From Hydnum rufescens UP504 (taxonomy: Eukaryota; Basidiomycota; Agaricomycetes; Cantharellales; Hydnaceae), in contig MU129077.1 of assembly GCA_014904985.1 (NCBI GenBank), forward strand, positions 1-64,000: a stretch of 64,000 nucleotides of DNA, written 5' to 3'. Position numbers and translations under genes: made by a program. A model generated the notes under the pieces. The model made no database searches. It worked only from the letters and a program-made list of their open reading frames with translations, and was not told where the DNA came from. Shown here one piece after another: positions 33,601 to 44,524 of the stretch. Position 1 is the stretch's first letter, and each line of letters opens with the position of its first letter.

Positions 33601-35990
33601 GCTCTTACCATCTATGTTATCAACACCATCAAATGATAAATCAGCCAGTAGTGATATATGGAATTCAAGTATCCAGATGCACCCTCTTGTTTGCAGAAGC
33701 CACCAAAAGCTGAATCAGGCAGAACCCATGCATCAATCAACATGAGATCTGGACTTACATACTATGGTGTCAAGCCCATCAAATATATCAACTGAGGGCC
33801 ACCCACTTAATGATGGGAGACACAAACTCACCACCTTCCATTGTCCATGCCAGCAAAATCAATCAGTCAGTGACCTCACATTGAATTGTAACAGATCTCA
33901 GCATACAGTCTACATTTGTAATCCACCAGGAAATGTATCAGCCAACACCTATTATCAAGTGGTGGGGGATGTCACTCACTTCCTACATTGTTGATGCAAC
34001 CAGATGATGAATCAGCCAGCAATCCTGCATTAAATTGTGAGAGCTCATGGGCTCACCAGCTACATTGTTGATACCATTGGCAATATCAGCAAGTCATCTC
34101 ACACTGAGTCAAAAGGGAGCCAGGCTCACCCACTAGATTTTCAAGTTCATCCATGATGTATCAGCCAGTTATTGTGCATCAAAGTGGCAGAGTTCAGAAC
34201 TCACATGCTGTATGATTAATGTTATCAAAGAATATATTGGCCAGTGACTGGACAGTCAATTAGAAGAGATCTTAACTTACATGCTACATTGTCAATAGGA
34301 CCAAGGAATGTATCAGAAAGTCACCACACATTAAATTGTGAGAGATCCAGCCTTACTTCCTACATTGTCCATGTCAGAGATCAGTCTGCATTTGTGGATT
34401 GCATTAGATGAGAACCAGACTTACATCCTACATTGTCAATGTCACCAAAAGATACATTAGCCAACAATAATGGATTCAATACTATGAATTTCAGACCTAC
34501 ATTCTATGTTGCCAGTGCCACCAATGGATGTATCAGCCCAGCAACCTCCCAGAGATGGTGGGAAACATGTACTTACTTCCTATATCATCAATCCCACCCA
34601 GCAAGGTATCAGCCAGCACTCACACATCAAACTGGGAGCTATCCAGACTTACATCCTACATTTTTGATGGCATTGAAAAATGTGTCAGCTAGTGACTAAT
34701 GATAGCAGAAGACATCACTCACCTCCTATGTGGCACATGTCACCAGAAGATGGATCAGCCAGTGATCAGGCACAAAATTTAGAGGCAGCCCACATTCTAT
34801 ATTGTTAATGTCATCCAGTGATAGTGCATCAAGGTGGAGGAGATCCAGACTTACATGCTATATTATCAGTTTTATCCAACAATGTATGAGCCAGTGACCA
34901 TACATCAAGTTGGAAGATATCCAAACTTACAGGCTGTGATGTCATGCCAAATGATGTATCAATGAGGGGATCATGCATCAGATTATGAGAGATCTGAACT
35001 TACTCTCTACATTGTCCATGACAGAGAAAGAGATATCAGCCTGCCAAAGCACATCTAATTGCATGAGATTCAGGCTTACTTTCTACATTGTCCATGCCAT
35101 TGGATGATGGATCAACTAGTCACCATGTGGTAACTTGTAGGGAATCCCTACTTACATACTACATTATCCATGTCACCAAATGATGTATTGGCACAATCAT
35201 CATGAAAGCAGGGAGATATGGACTGACCTCCTATTTTATCCATCCCACATAATGGTGTATCAACCATGAATCATGTATTAAACCCCCACTTACATACTAC
35301 AGTGTGAATGCCAACAAAAGATGTGTCAGTCAGGGACCATCCATTAAATTCCAAGACATCTGGACATACAAGCTATGTTTTTTATGCCATGGGAAAGATG
35401 TATGAGGCACCCATAACACATTGAATGCTCAGGAAAGCCAACCCACATGCTGTATTCATGCCACCAAATGTTCTATTGGCTAGTGACCACATATCAAACT
35501 GTGATAGGTGCAGTCTTACCTCCTACATTGGTAATGTCACCAAGGGATATATCAGCAGGTGATCATGTGAATCTGAAGGTGGGAGATCCATCCTCACACA
35601 CTGTGTTTCCATGCCACCAAAAGATATACATCCAGTGACCTTGCATAAACTAGGAGACATAAACTCACCCCCTGTGTTGTGGATTCCACCAGAAGCTGTA
35701 TCAGGGAATGACCATGCATGGAATTGTAGGAGATCTGGACTCACATACTGTGTTCCCAATGGCAGCAAAATATTGTATCAGCCAGTGACCATGTATTCAA
35801 ACTGTCAGAGATCTAGACTGACCAACTACATTGGCAGTGTCACAAAGAGAATGTAAGTGTGCACCAAATGCAAACATCCATAGCCATACCTCCTATGTTG
35901 TCAATATCATCCAATGAATGCATCATATTGTCAGAACCAGTTGCCACCATTCCAGCCAATGATATAATCAGTATGTTAAATGTTGTGGGA
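30690..35990 (-). repeat. Tandem array of ~76 bp units, each with full intron signals
   Basis: About 65-70 head-to-tail units. On the minus strand a unit starts GTAAGTCTGGATGTCT, has GAATTCAATGGATTGTCCC, then TTGCTGATTCATCTTTTGG (branch-like CTGAT) and ends GTGGCATTGACAACATAG, followed by three variable bases before the next GTAAGT. The middle (31.2-33.4 kb) is the most uniform; both edges decay gradually (from 33.5 to 36 kb units read GTAAGT...CTAATGTA...GACAATGTAG). The array lies about 90 bp past the stop of the GTPase gene and in the same orientation. The peptide read through it (SFGGIDNIACK...) has frequent stops, so simple coding is unlikely. Confidence 0.9.
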
Positions 35991-36086
35991 TACATTCACT
36001 CACCATAAGAATCCGGAAACCCTTATCTGCATGTAACTCTGATTCTTCATCTTGCACAGGCTGTGGGGTTCTCACCACAATGTTCC

Positions 36087-37301
36087 CTAGACATAGTCAA
36101 ATTGTACCATCATTTCATCAATACAGCTTGAGACAGGACCTTTGGCTCCAGCATGAAGAACACTATGGGATAAACACAATTGTTAGTCACTATCAATCTG
36201 TCAGACATCCACACTCACCGCTTTAAAACATATATGGTATGAATTCGGCGGTTTCTTTTCCAAACCGTGAGCCCCAGCAATGATCTCTGGGTCTCATGGG
36301 GAAGAGCATCCATAGTGACCTGGAGAAGTTGATCACATGATGCTATGCTCCACTCGCTAACTTCATGCATGTCTTTACGAGAGATTTAAGCCCCAAAATT
36401 GCTGCCTGGATAGAGTATACATACTTTCAACCCTGATGAAACCAGTAGGTGGATACCGCTCATTCCAACATCGTGCCTCGAGTCTATTGACAAATTCAGC
36501 TACTTTCTGATCCACCTCCTGGGCACGATCACAAAAATCGGACGGGCTAGGACGAGGGCCCAGAACCTCAATCTCCACTTTCGTCCTTCTTCCATCTAAC
36601 TTGGTGAAAATTCCAACAACAGGCACTGAACGGATACATGGATCAGTGCGTAACAGATAGCGTCGAAGGTCGCTACTGATGGGACATACCTGATGCCGTG
36701 GATTGGGAGAGAAAGCCCGACTGCAGGAATCCAAAGGGTCTGTCATTATCGGTTGGAATACAGAGCCTGTCGCAATTGATAAGTCGAAGTATGACAGCGA
36801 GTGAACTGCATGGGTGAACGCACCAAATCGCATGCAACTGCTGGGAAGGCGAAGCTAACGAACGCTTTCGAATAAATTTCCAGACGGCCTCGAGCTCCTC
36901 GACACCTCCCGCCTCGAAACCACCAGAGTCGTGGAAAACGAATGCCGGGTTCGATGCGTAAGTGATCTCATCGTCGATATTGTGGATCCCACGCTACATG
37001 GTATGAAAGCATGCAGCAATCTCAGTGTACATTTGCTAGGATGGGTCTTACTTGATCGTTTCCTTTGGGGACCTCCTTGACCTGGGATAACGGGATGAAT
37101 TAGACGAGCATCTCTCTACCGAGTTCGAAGATCTATAGTAATTACACGTTTTCCGCTCCGGGTTACTATGGCCGCGCCGGCAGGGCTGTCCGTTAGTCGC
37201 TCAAGCAGAGTGGTCTTCCCTGAATTGGCCGGTCCAAGTATAAAGACCCTAAAGCGACTATCCCGGTTGGCTTTAAAAAGCTTGCGAACAGGTTTCCACA
37301 T
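36087..37301 (-). CDS. Fungal G-domain (P-loop) GTPase, intact, 7 exons
   Basis: It binds and presumably hydrolyses GTP; family members are abundant in mushroom fungi but of unknown role. Exons (minus): 37,301-37,146; 37,081-37,052; 36,993-36,824; 36,766-36,690; 36,625-36,425; 36,372-36,219; 36,162-36,087. Splicing gives 864 nt, or 287 residues plus stop, with no internal stop. Motifs: Walker A GPANSGKTT (residues 23-31), HNIDDEI, G3 FHDSGGFEAG, WKFIRKRS, WLCIPTDNDRPF, G4 FTKLD, and a C-terminal helix region SCDQLLQVTMDAL. The last intron (36,163-36,218) is GTGAGT...GACTAAC...CCCATAG. The start is the first Met, 22 residues before the P-loop. No membrane segment is evident. Confidence 0.85.
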
Positions 37302-37724
37302 CGCTGAAGGATCAGAGGAGATGAGAGAGAGCGTCGGTGTATGCAGGTGTGTGCGAAATGTGAAATCCCTTTGTTCCCATGCTGCAAATTGTCAAAAGTC
37401 AGGCAACAGGAGTTTTCCTGTTATGTCAACTTGACTAGCTTCAGTCCGGGAAACACAAACTTCCCATGGCGACATGCTTGATCTGGCACTGGAGGCTCCT
37501 CGAATTCCAAAAGAGGAAGATATTGTTATCTGATTCGTAATATCCCTGTTCTCTATGTGAAATTGTGAAATTCTGTAGGTCCCATAGATCTGATCCTTTT
37601 GGGCCCCTCGTTCCAGATCACACAAGATAACAACCTGATTTCCTGACTAGGATAGAGTAGCCGACCGCATCCCAATCGGGAGAGAGACGCGGTGAATCAG
37701 TCACGTGAAGTTGATGTACGTGAC

Positions 37725-38400
37725 GTCAACCTCTCTTCAGTATCGAAGGACTCCATTTGTTAGCCAATAGTGCTTCTCTTCGCGTTCTTCTGTCGGTGAC
37801 ACCCCGTGCTTGCTCTAGATAGCTTTTATACGTATTTTCCACTTATCCAGGCCCTAAAACTTCGAGCGAGACTGCAATAATTCAACCATCGGCATCACCA
37901 ATGCATCCCCCGGGACTCCTCCTCGCTCACCCCCATCACCGACACTCAACTAGGGGATTCTAGGTATGCCACGTTCGCCATACACACCTCCGTCAGTGTC
38001 CAACTGGCGTCGATAGGCTCAGAGTGCTCGTTGTGGGCAAAGTGAGCCATGCATCCTTTCAAGGCGCTTTACGTCAATGAACCTCAACGGTCCACAGAGC
38101 ATTCAAAGTCAGGAGTGGGAAAGTCTTCTTGGATCAACGCAGTATTCAGCGTCAACTTCACTGTTCCTGCGCTTCCCCAAATTCAAATCTCATTATTTGC
38201 GTGCGAGTGATCGAGAGAACCCCTGATGATCATGCCACTCAATACGATATTGACCAAAAACTCGATAACCAGGGACTCATTCTCCACGATTCGCAAGGTT
38301 TCGTGGCGGAGATATCGAGAATCTTCAAAATGTATGAGACTTCATCAATGCCGAAAAGCGAGTCCATCTGTTGTCTCGGGGCACCCACATGTATCCATTA
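37725..38400. repeat. Segmental duplication, copy 1 (partner 44,525-45,195)
   Basis: About 650 bp nearly identical to 44,525-45,195, beginning GACGTCAACCTC and including CAGTATCGAAGGACTCCATT. It contains the start of a GTPase-like gene. The right edge falls where copy 2 has an insertion near 45,194. Confidence 0.85.
38010..38345 (+). pseudogene. G-domain GTPase fragment 2
   Basis: RVLVVGK ends at 38,041 and is followed by an intron at 38,042-38,108 (GTGAGC to CAAAG). Joining restores the P-loop VVGKSGVGKSS, then INAVFSVNFTVPA. Further on LILHDSQGF (G3) and ISRIFKM are seen. The frame does not continue cleanly between FTVPA and the G3 block, and no G4 motif follows, so it is a truncated or decayed copy. 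It differs from the gene at 36-37.3 kb in its P-loop type (GKSGVGKS versus GPANSGKT), so they are different subfamily members. Confidence 0.65.
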
Positions 38401-38692
38401 TTGCAGTAACATTGAGATTCGTAATTGTAACTGTCGTCCCTGTCTTCCCTTCGTTCGTTCCTCTGTTCAGACATTTGGATCCAAATTGTTAAAAACGTCT
38501 TCTCTCAGTACAACAGGGGGGGCAAACAAGGGAAACCGGAGGTATGACTATCAATGGAAAGGCATTGAACGCGAGGCACGAACTTCGCATGGCGGATTTC
38601 AGGCGCTAACAGGCGCCAGGACGCTTGAATGATCTGCAGCCGGATAAAAAAGCCAACACATTCGACGATAGTATAGAATGCGAGAATGTTGG

Positions 38693-39742
38693 CTAGAGGG
38701 AGGCAAGACGTCCCTCAACCAAGAGTTTCTCCGTCTCAGGTTCGCGGGCGGAATGCCCCGCGCGCGTGAAGTGCAGTGTTATTTCGGGCCAAGCTTTCTT
38801 CATGTCATAGGCAGTTTTTAGCCTGTAGGGAGTGAAAGATGAAGAGGATGCGATGCTGAAAGACGTTTCCCTTGGAGGGGGTTGGGACTTACAGGACAGA
38901 CAACCTGGACAGGTAGAAATGGCACAAAGATAAAGAGTACGGGTACGTGCATGTGGGTTAAGGATGGCGTGCATCGTATCCCCCTTCATGAGGAAGGAGT
39001 CAGCATCGCCGTTCTCCAGACAGTTATTCGTTGATAATTAACGCACCTTGGACAACAATAGTCGGGATATGACGACTGGATGGAGTAGATATCTTAGGTG
39101 AGGTCAATATTTATTATAATTGACGGCTGACATATTGTCTATCACACTGCTTCACCAATAGCGGTGAATCCCATGCAGATCACAACCAGTACGCATTGAG
39201 GGGTTTCGAATTCACTCTGACACACCTCCTTGAAAGTAGTCTCTAGCCCGCGAAAGCTCTGTTCGTGATGCATGCAAGTTAGATCACGTCCATGAGAATT
39301 AATCCGAAGCGAGCAGGGGCAGTGAAAAATCCATAATCCATTGCTCGAGAGGAAGAGGGATCTGATCCAGAAGCAGAAACAAAACACTTACATTGCCCAA
39401 TCGTCCTTGCCAACACGTTGCGAAGATCCCTGATCGAGATGTAATCTCGACGTGGCCATCCTAACGAAAGGCAGTATTGGTAACACAGTAAGGCCCATCT
39501 ACGAAATAGAATACGTACTCCCACCGAGACCACGCACGCGCAGCAGCAAGCTTGATATCCTTATCTGATGAAGTTAGTCGCCTTGCTCAGCTTTGGGAGT
39601 GGGCACAATGTATGCGTTCATAGAAAGGGAGCGAATGCAAGGGAAAACAAGGAAGGGAAGCGCGTTCCAGGAGGTGCATTAAGACGATAACGCACCATTC
39701 TTCGGGGAAGAGGTGACTTGTCCCTTCCTGATACAAGTCGAG
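38693..39742 (-). pseudogene. Proline iminopeptidase (alpha/beta hydrolase), 5'-truncated
   Basis: The enzyme family removes N-terminal proline from peptides. In order on the minus strand: LYQEGTSHLFPEEW (from 39,742), an intron starting GTGCGTTATC, YIVPTPKAEQ, LTSSDKDIKLAAARAWSRWE, an intron (GTACGT to CGTTAG), MATSRLHLDQ and DDWA, then the C-terminal TAYDMKKAWPEITLHFTRAG and HSAREPETEKLLVEG, which holds the catalytic His region. A frameshift sits between KAEQ and LTSSD. The N-terminal half with the GxSxG nucleophile is absent: upstream sequence from 39,743 is unrelated. Hence a truncated pseudogene. Confidence 0.75.
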
Positions 39743-39954
39743 CTGACACGGGGATAATGTCAGAAAAAGCATCATTGAGAGGGCAGGGACACGATCACCT
39801 CGCTTTTGCGTAGAGTAAATATATCACTGAGTGGGAATATCAATATGCCGCCTGGTGGGTGAGGGTAGATTGGACGGGACACACCGCAAGATCAGGGCTA
39901 ACAAATGAAAATAGAGTGATGGATAGCAGCTAGGCCGGGAGATGCCAAGGCCAA

Positions 39955-40345
39955 TGTTTAACAGCTCCGGGATGACTCTAGAGCCCAGATTAAATAACGT
40001 ACAGAGTCATCCCATCTGAAGCGACCTGAGTTGAACATACGTCGGTGCACGCACCGAGACCGACGGAGCAACCACCCCGCAGTCTCCCACACACATCTGC
40101 TAGTGAGACAGTCCCTTAGGATAGACAGTAAGCGAGCAAAACACACTCGCTAGCATTTTCAGTGTCAGTCGGTAAACGCTGGGTCGATTTCCCACATCAC
40201 GTGATCTCCATGGCCAAATTGTTTGGATCGAACAACCCCTCTGAAAACAGGTTTTAGGGATCAAACAGCTCAAAAAATTTTCTCGACAATCAAAATGGGC
40301 TTTCCAGGGTCTTGATTTTGCACATGAAGTGTGCCCTTTCAAGTA
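39955..40345 (+). repeat. Duplicated upstream module of the permease genes, copy 1
   Basis: Sequence from ACAGCTCCGGGATGACTCTA to TTGCACATGAAGTGTGCC recurs at 45,645-46,065. Here it ends about 240 bp upstream of permease copy 1. It contains CACGTGATC and several short inverted repeats, and is the best candidate for a permease promoter, but no promoter element is proven. Confidence 0.6.
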
Positions 40346-40583
40346 CAGGTGCAGGTATTCCTTCTAATCGTGATTATCTTCTACGACGACTCCCATGTGC
40401 TGCCTACGCTTCGATTGCAATTATCTTAGAGGAATCACAGGAGGACACTGCGTACTCACGATATTTCTGTACCCTTTCTTCCCTACCCAATTATCGGAAC
40501 TCCACGATTTACCTAAACATTCTTGATCTTTACCGTCCCTGATCCGCTCATTTCGGTCGTCTGGACTTCCAGTATAACCCTCC

Positions 40584-41232
40584 ATGTCCGGTACCGCAGG
40601 ATTAACGAGAAACGATGGTCCCAAGCGCCTTGCTCGGCAAAAGGTCGTTTTCTTGTCCCTAGACGAAGAGATTCTCGGAAAACTTCGCTACAAGCAAGAG
40701 TTTAAACGCGCCTTCTCCCCCTTCGGGGTGTTTGGGATACCTTTTTCGGTCATGAGCTGTTTCCTGCGGTTGCCTCCGCCTTGATATGCCGTGCCGCGAG
40801 CTCTATCGCCCTTTTCTACCTTATCATTCCCTTAATTTATCTCGCGCCACCGAGGAACGGAGGGCCTAGTGCTATGGTTTGGGATTGGTTCGTCGTCTTA
40901 TTATTCATATTGTACATTGGCATCAGTATTTCCTAACTGGAAACTACAGCACCAACATCTGGTGTGTTTCTTTCTTTCCCTCTCTTCCTTTCGCACATAT
41001 TGACCTTCTCGCGTACAGCTCTATTTTTGAACCCATACGCTCTCTTCGCAATATAAAAGTGCACCTGTAGGTTGTCGGATGTGCGTTTTCACTCCCCAGT
41101 CTATCCCATGGAATCGATGGCCTAATCCTCACTAATCTTCAGATGCGAATAGTATCGAATGCATATCCGGGGTCGCTTCAATTGATTGGGGTGCAGCACC
41201 GTGAATTATGGCGGCGACTATAGGGTCATCGT
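40584..41232 (+). pseudogene. APC-family GABA/amino-acid permease copy 1, truncated
   Basis: Exon 1 gives MSGTAGLTRNDGPKRLARQK and DEEILGKLRYKQEFKRAFSP, the typical N-terminus of fungal GABA-permease-like transporters. Frame is lost at about 40,760, where intact copies read SIIGLFPSIASVLIYAVP. The first donor has changed to GCGAGC, exon 3 has a stop in place of YFW's Trp, and homology stops at about 41,232, inside the fourth exon. About two thirds of the gene is missing. Copy 2 starts 520 bp further on. Confidence 0.8.
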
Positions 41233-41751
41233 CGCGAATTGAAATCCAACAAAGCGTATGCAGAGTTCCTAGAGAGCGTCTCAAGAGACCCTCGGCTCCG
41301 CCGTTGGGATCTGATTACTTTTATCTCTCGTCCTGTGACCCCCCTTCCGTGTAAATGGTGGTCGAGAGCCTGGCGCAAAACCACCCCTTCGGGGCAAATT
41401 TTTCGTGTGACACCCCACATTTCTTAGTTCGCCGACCCTTCTGTGACGCATGACAAAGCGGTTCTAAGTTAGTTCGAGGGTGCGTGTGACGCGTGACACG
41501 AAATAGGGGTGAGGCACAATCTTAATTGCATTTTCAGTTTACATCCAGCCAGGGCGGGAAGTCAAGGCTGCATTAGGCAACTGTTACAGGGCGGTACACC
41601 AGATACTCGGCTCACCGATGGCCAGCTTAGTCCCTAGATAAGAGTTCGACCCACCGACCACATACCCCACATTTCTCTACCCTCTACATAATCACTCTGG
41701 ACCTTTGCCGTCCCGCTGATTTCTGTAGTCTCAACTTCCATTCTAGTCCCT

Positions 41752-44284
41752 ATGTCTGATACTACAGGATTAACAGGAAACGATGACCCCCAGAGCCTAG
41801 GCCGGCAGGTCGTTTTTGTGTCCCCAGACGAAGAGATTCTTGCAAGACTTGGCTACATGCAAGAATTTAAACGCGCCTTCTCCGCCTTCGAGGTGTTTGG
41901 GGTTTCTTTTTCAATCATCGGGTTGTTTCCTTCCATTGTGTCTGTCTTGATATATGCCGTGCCGTGGGCTCTATCTCCCTTTCTACCTTATCATCCCTTG
42001 TACTTATCCCGCACACTCCCAGAAATGGAGGCCCTAGTGCTATGGTCTGGGGATGGTTTGTTTCCTCATTATTTATACTGTGCATTGGAATAAGTATGGC
42101 CGAGCTGGCAAGTGCAGCACCAACTTCTGGCGGGGTACGTTCCTTCCCCCTGTTCCTTTCATATCCATCGACCCTCTCGCGTACAGCTCTATTTTTGGAC
42201 CCATTCACTCTCTTCTCCGCGATACAAGAACGTGCTTGCGTGGGTTGTCGGATGTGCGCTTTCACACCCACTCTATTCCATGGAATCAATGGTCTAATCC
42301 TGACTAATCTTTAGATGCGAATACCCTTGGATCCATATCCGGGGTCGCTTCAATTGATTGGGGTGCAGCAGTACAAATTATGGCTGCCGTGACTATAGGG
42401 TCTCCCGGTCAATCATTTACTCCTACAAATGGACAAACTTTGTGGGCCTTCTGTGTAGTTTTGTTTCTGTCTCCAATCTAACTTCACTGGCGAAAAAGCG
42501 CCGTGTACGTTGCTGTCGTGTTTTCACACGCTCTGCTTTGCAGGTGTGTATTAATTGTTCTGTGTCGAGGCAGGCACCCGACAGTAGCTGACATTGATTC
42601 TAGTCTAGGGACAACGGTTTTGGCCCGACTACAGAATGTTTATGTTGTGCTCAATATCGCGTCTGTCATGTGCTAGTTCCCCTTCCTTAGATTATACCTG
42701 ACATGACGCCATTGTTAAGACTCTGTCTGGCCGTAATTATCGCCGTCCCTGTAGCAACGCCGAAGGAGTTCCACAATAGTGCCTCGTACGCACTGGGAAA
42801 TTTTACAAACTGTGAGCTTTTATTTTCGTTCAACCCGTGCAAGGCTGAATTTCACAATAGTGAATGGCTGGCCCAATGGATATGCTTTTATCCTTTCGTT
42901 CTTATCACCAGTGTGGACCATCTGTGCGTATTTTCTGACCGTGGGTTCTTGACGAGTGGGACTCGAGTTGAACCATTGTGTCACATGTGGATATAGGCTC
43001 GTTCGATTCGAGTGTGCACATTAGTGAAGAAGCGTATGACCTCACTTTTCCGTTTTCCCTTGACACTTTTATCCTTATATGGGTTCGGAATTGCACAGAA
43101 CGAATGCCGCAACCGCTGTTCCATGGGCAATCGTTGGAGCCATCGGTATTAGCGGTATATTAGGTACCGCTATCTTGATCGTCCTATCGTTCTTCATGGG
43201 CACAAATATGAATGTCATCGTGAATGATCCAATTGGGCAACCGATGGCTGTGATCCTCTTCAACTCACTGGGTCGGAAGGGAACTATTGCACTGTGGGCC
43301 TTCATTGTGATTGCACAATACATGATGGGGAGCAGTATGGTGGGGGATCTCTTGTGGCTTGTTTGGCTATGCTTTTTGATTCATGGCTACCTTCTTCATT
43401 TTCACTAGCTTCTTGCAGCGTCGCGGCAGTCTTTCGCATTCTCACGGGATGGCGCGCTTCCCTTTTCACGCTACTTGTACCCGATGAACTCGTACACCGG
43501 TACACCTGTGAACAGTTAAGTTGTTTCTCATCTTCTCTCAGTCTGCCTTATCAATATGTCTGTGTAGCCGTGTGGTTTACAGCGACATGCGCAGTCTTGT
43601 TGGGATTATTGACTTTTGCAGGTCCAGCTGCTATCAGTGCTATCTTCTCTGTGGGTTTCTCCCCTCGTCCTATACTGTGATATCACGGTCATCCCTGACA
43701 CCCTCTTGCTTCAATAGGTTTCCGTCGTGGGGGCATACGTTGCCGTATGTAGCCATCATTTCATCTTTCAGATAATTATCTGAATTTGCACGCAGTACTC
43801 CATTCCAATCAGCGCTCGCTTCGTGTTTGAGTCCACCAACAATTTTCAACCTGGGCCATTCAGCCTTGGAAGATGGGTAACCAGTGATTCTCATAACCAT
43901 ATGATTGATTTAGCCTGACAACATTTCCTAGGGGCGACCCGTGGCGATTATTGCCGTTTCATTCATGTCATTCATCAGTGTGGCCTTGCTATTCCCTACC
44001 ACTCCCCACACCAATGCATCACATATGAACTATTGTGCGTACACTGAGAGTGCACATGATGTGTTCCTCCTTTTGACATATTTTTATATACAGCGGTAGT
44101 TGTAACAGGCGGGGTATTGTTGGGTTCCCTCCTCTGGTATTTCTTTCCCAAATACGGTGGTGTACACTGGTTCAGGGGACCTGTGCCAACCATTGTTGAG
44201 TCATGGGCGCTCCAAGCGCCCGGTGCTTTTTCCCCGAGTGGCTCGAGGCATGGTCTCCCCAGTGGCTCGCCACTCAGACAATAG
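41752..44284 (+). CDS. APC-family GABA/amino-acid permease copy 2 (altered C-terminus)
   Basis: A predicted 12-helix plasma-membrane transporter for GABA-like amino acids or polyamines; substrate not determinable. Exon blocks: MSDTTGLTGNDD...IYAVP (41,752-41,963), NGGPSAMVWGWFV...SGG (42,023-42,134), LYFWTHSLSSPRYKN (from 42,187), YANTLGSISGVASIDWG, AVYVAVVFSHALLC, TTVLARLQNVYVVLNI, LCLAVIIAVPVATPKEFHN, NGWPNGYAFILSFLSPVWTI, SFDSSVHISEEA, NAATAVPWAIVGAIGISG, LLAASRQSFAFSRDG, YSIPISARFVFE, VVVTGGVLLGSLLWYFFPKY. Introns are 45-70 nt. All blocks I checked are open. A 211 bp insertion at 44,187-44,404 replaces the normal acidic tail with a foreign tail ending at 44,284. It may be functional except at the C-terminus. 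Confidence 0.75.
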
Positions 44285-44404
44285 ACATTTTACCTTTCCT
44301 TTCCTGCGTAATCCTGCCACACATTATTTCCTATATATATGATAGATATCCCGGTAGTGTGATAACCTCGTCTCGGTTCATCGCACTACAGTCTCATCAA
44401 CCAT
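44187..44404. mobile_element. Small insertion (about 204 bp) with 7 bp target duplication
   Basis: CAACCAT is repeated at 44,187-44,193 and 44,398-44,404. The sequence between is absent from permease copies 3-5 at the same codon (PTIV|IV). It contains GGGCGCTCCAAGCGCCC, a short perfect hairpin, and no ORF. It resembles a short non-autonomous element; class unknown. Confidence 0.7.
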
Positions 44405-44524
44405 AGTCATCGTTGACCAGAGCTCTTAGAAGGAGAAGAAGGAACCATTCCAGGCAGAATTTGTAGACGTCTGATGATTGATTTCTTCTGGATTTACATC
44501 CCCTATGAAGAGTTCGTAGATAAA

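Noticed and set aside
30690..35990. CRISPR array (regular ~76 bp repeats)
   Set aside because: Units are directly contiguous, diverge gradually and have no unique spacers; the genome is eukaryotic. Only a three-base slot varies.
43075..43323. Minus-strand ORF (MYCAITMKAHSAIVPF...) and its equivalents at 49,390, 54,599 and 61,982
   Set aside because: It is the antisense shadow of permease exon 10, present wherever that exon is conserved.
44194..44397. tRNA-derived SINE (GGTTCATCGC resembles a B box)
   Set aside because: No A box at the right distance, no tRNA-like fold and no A-rich tail.
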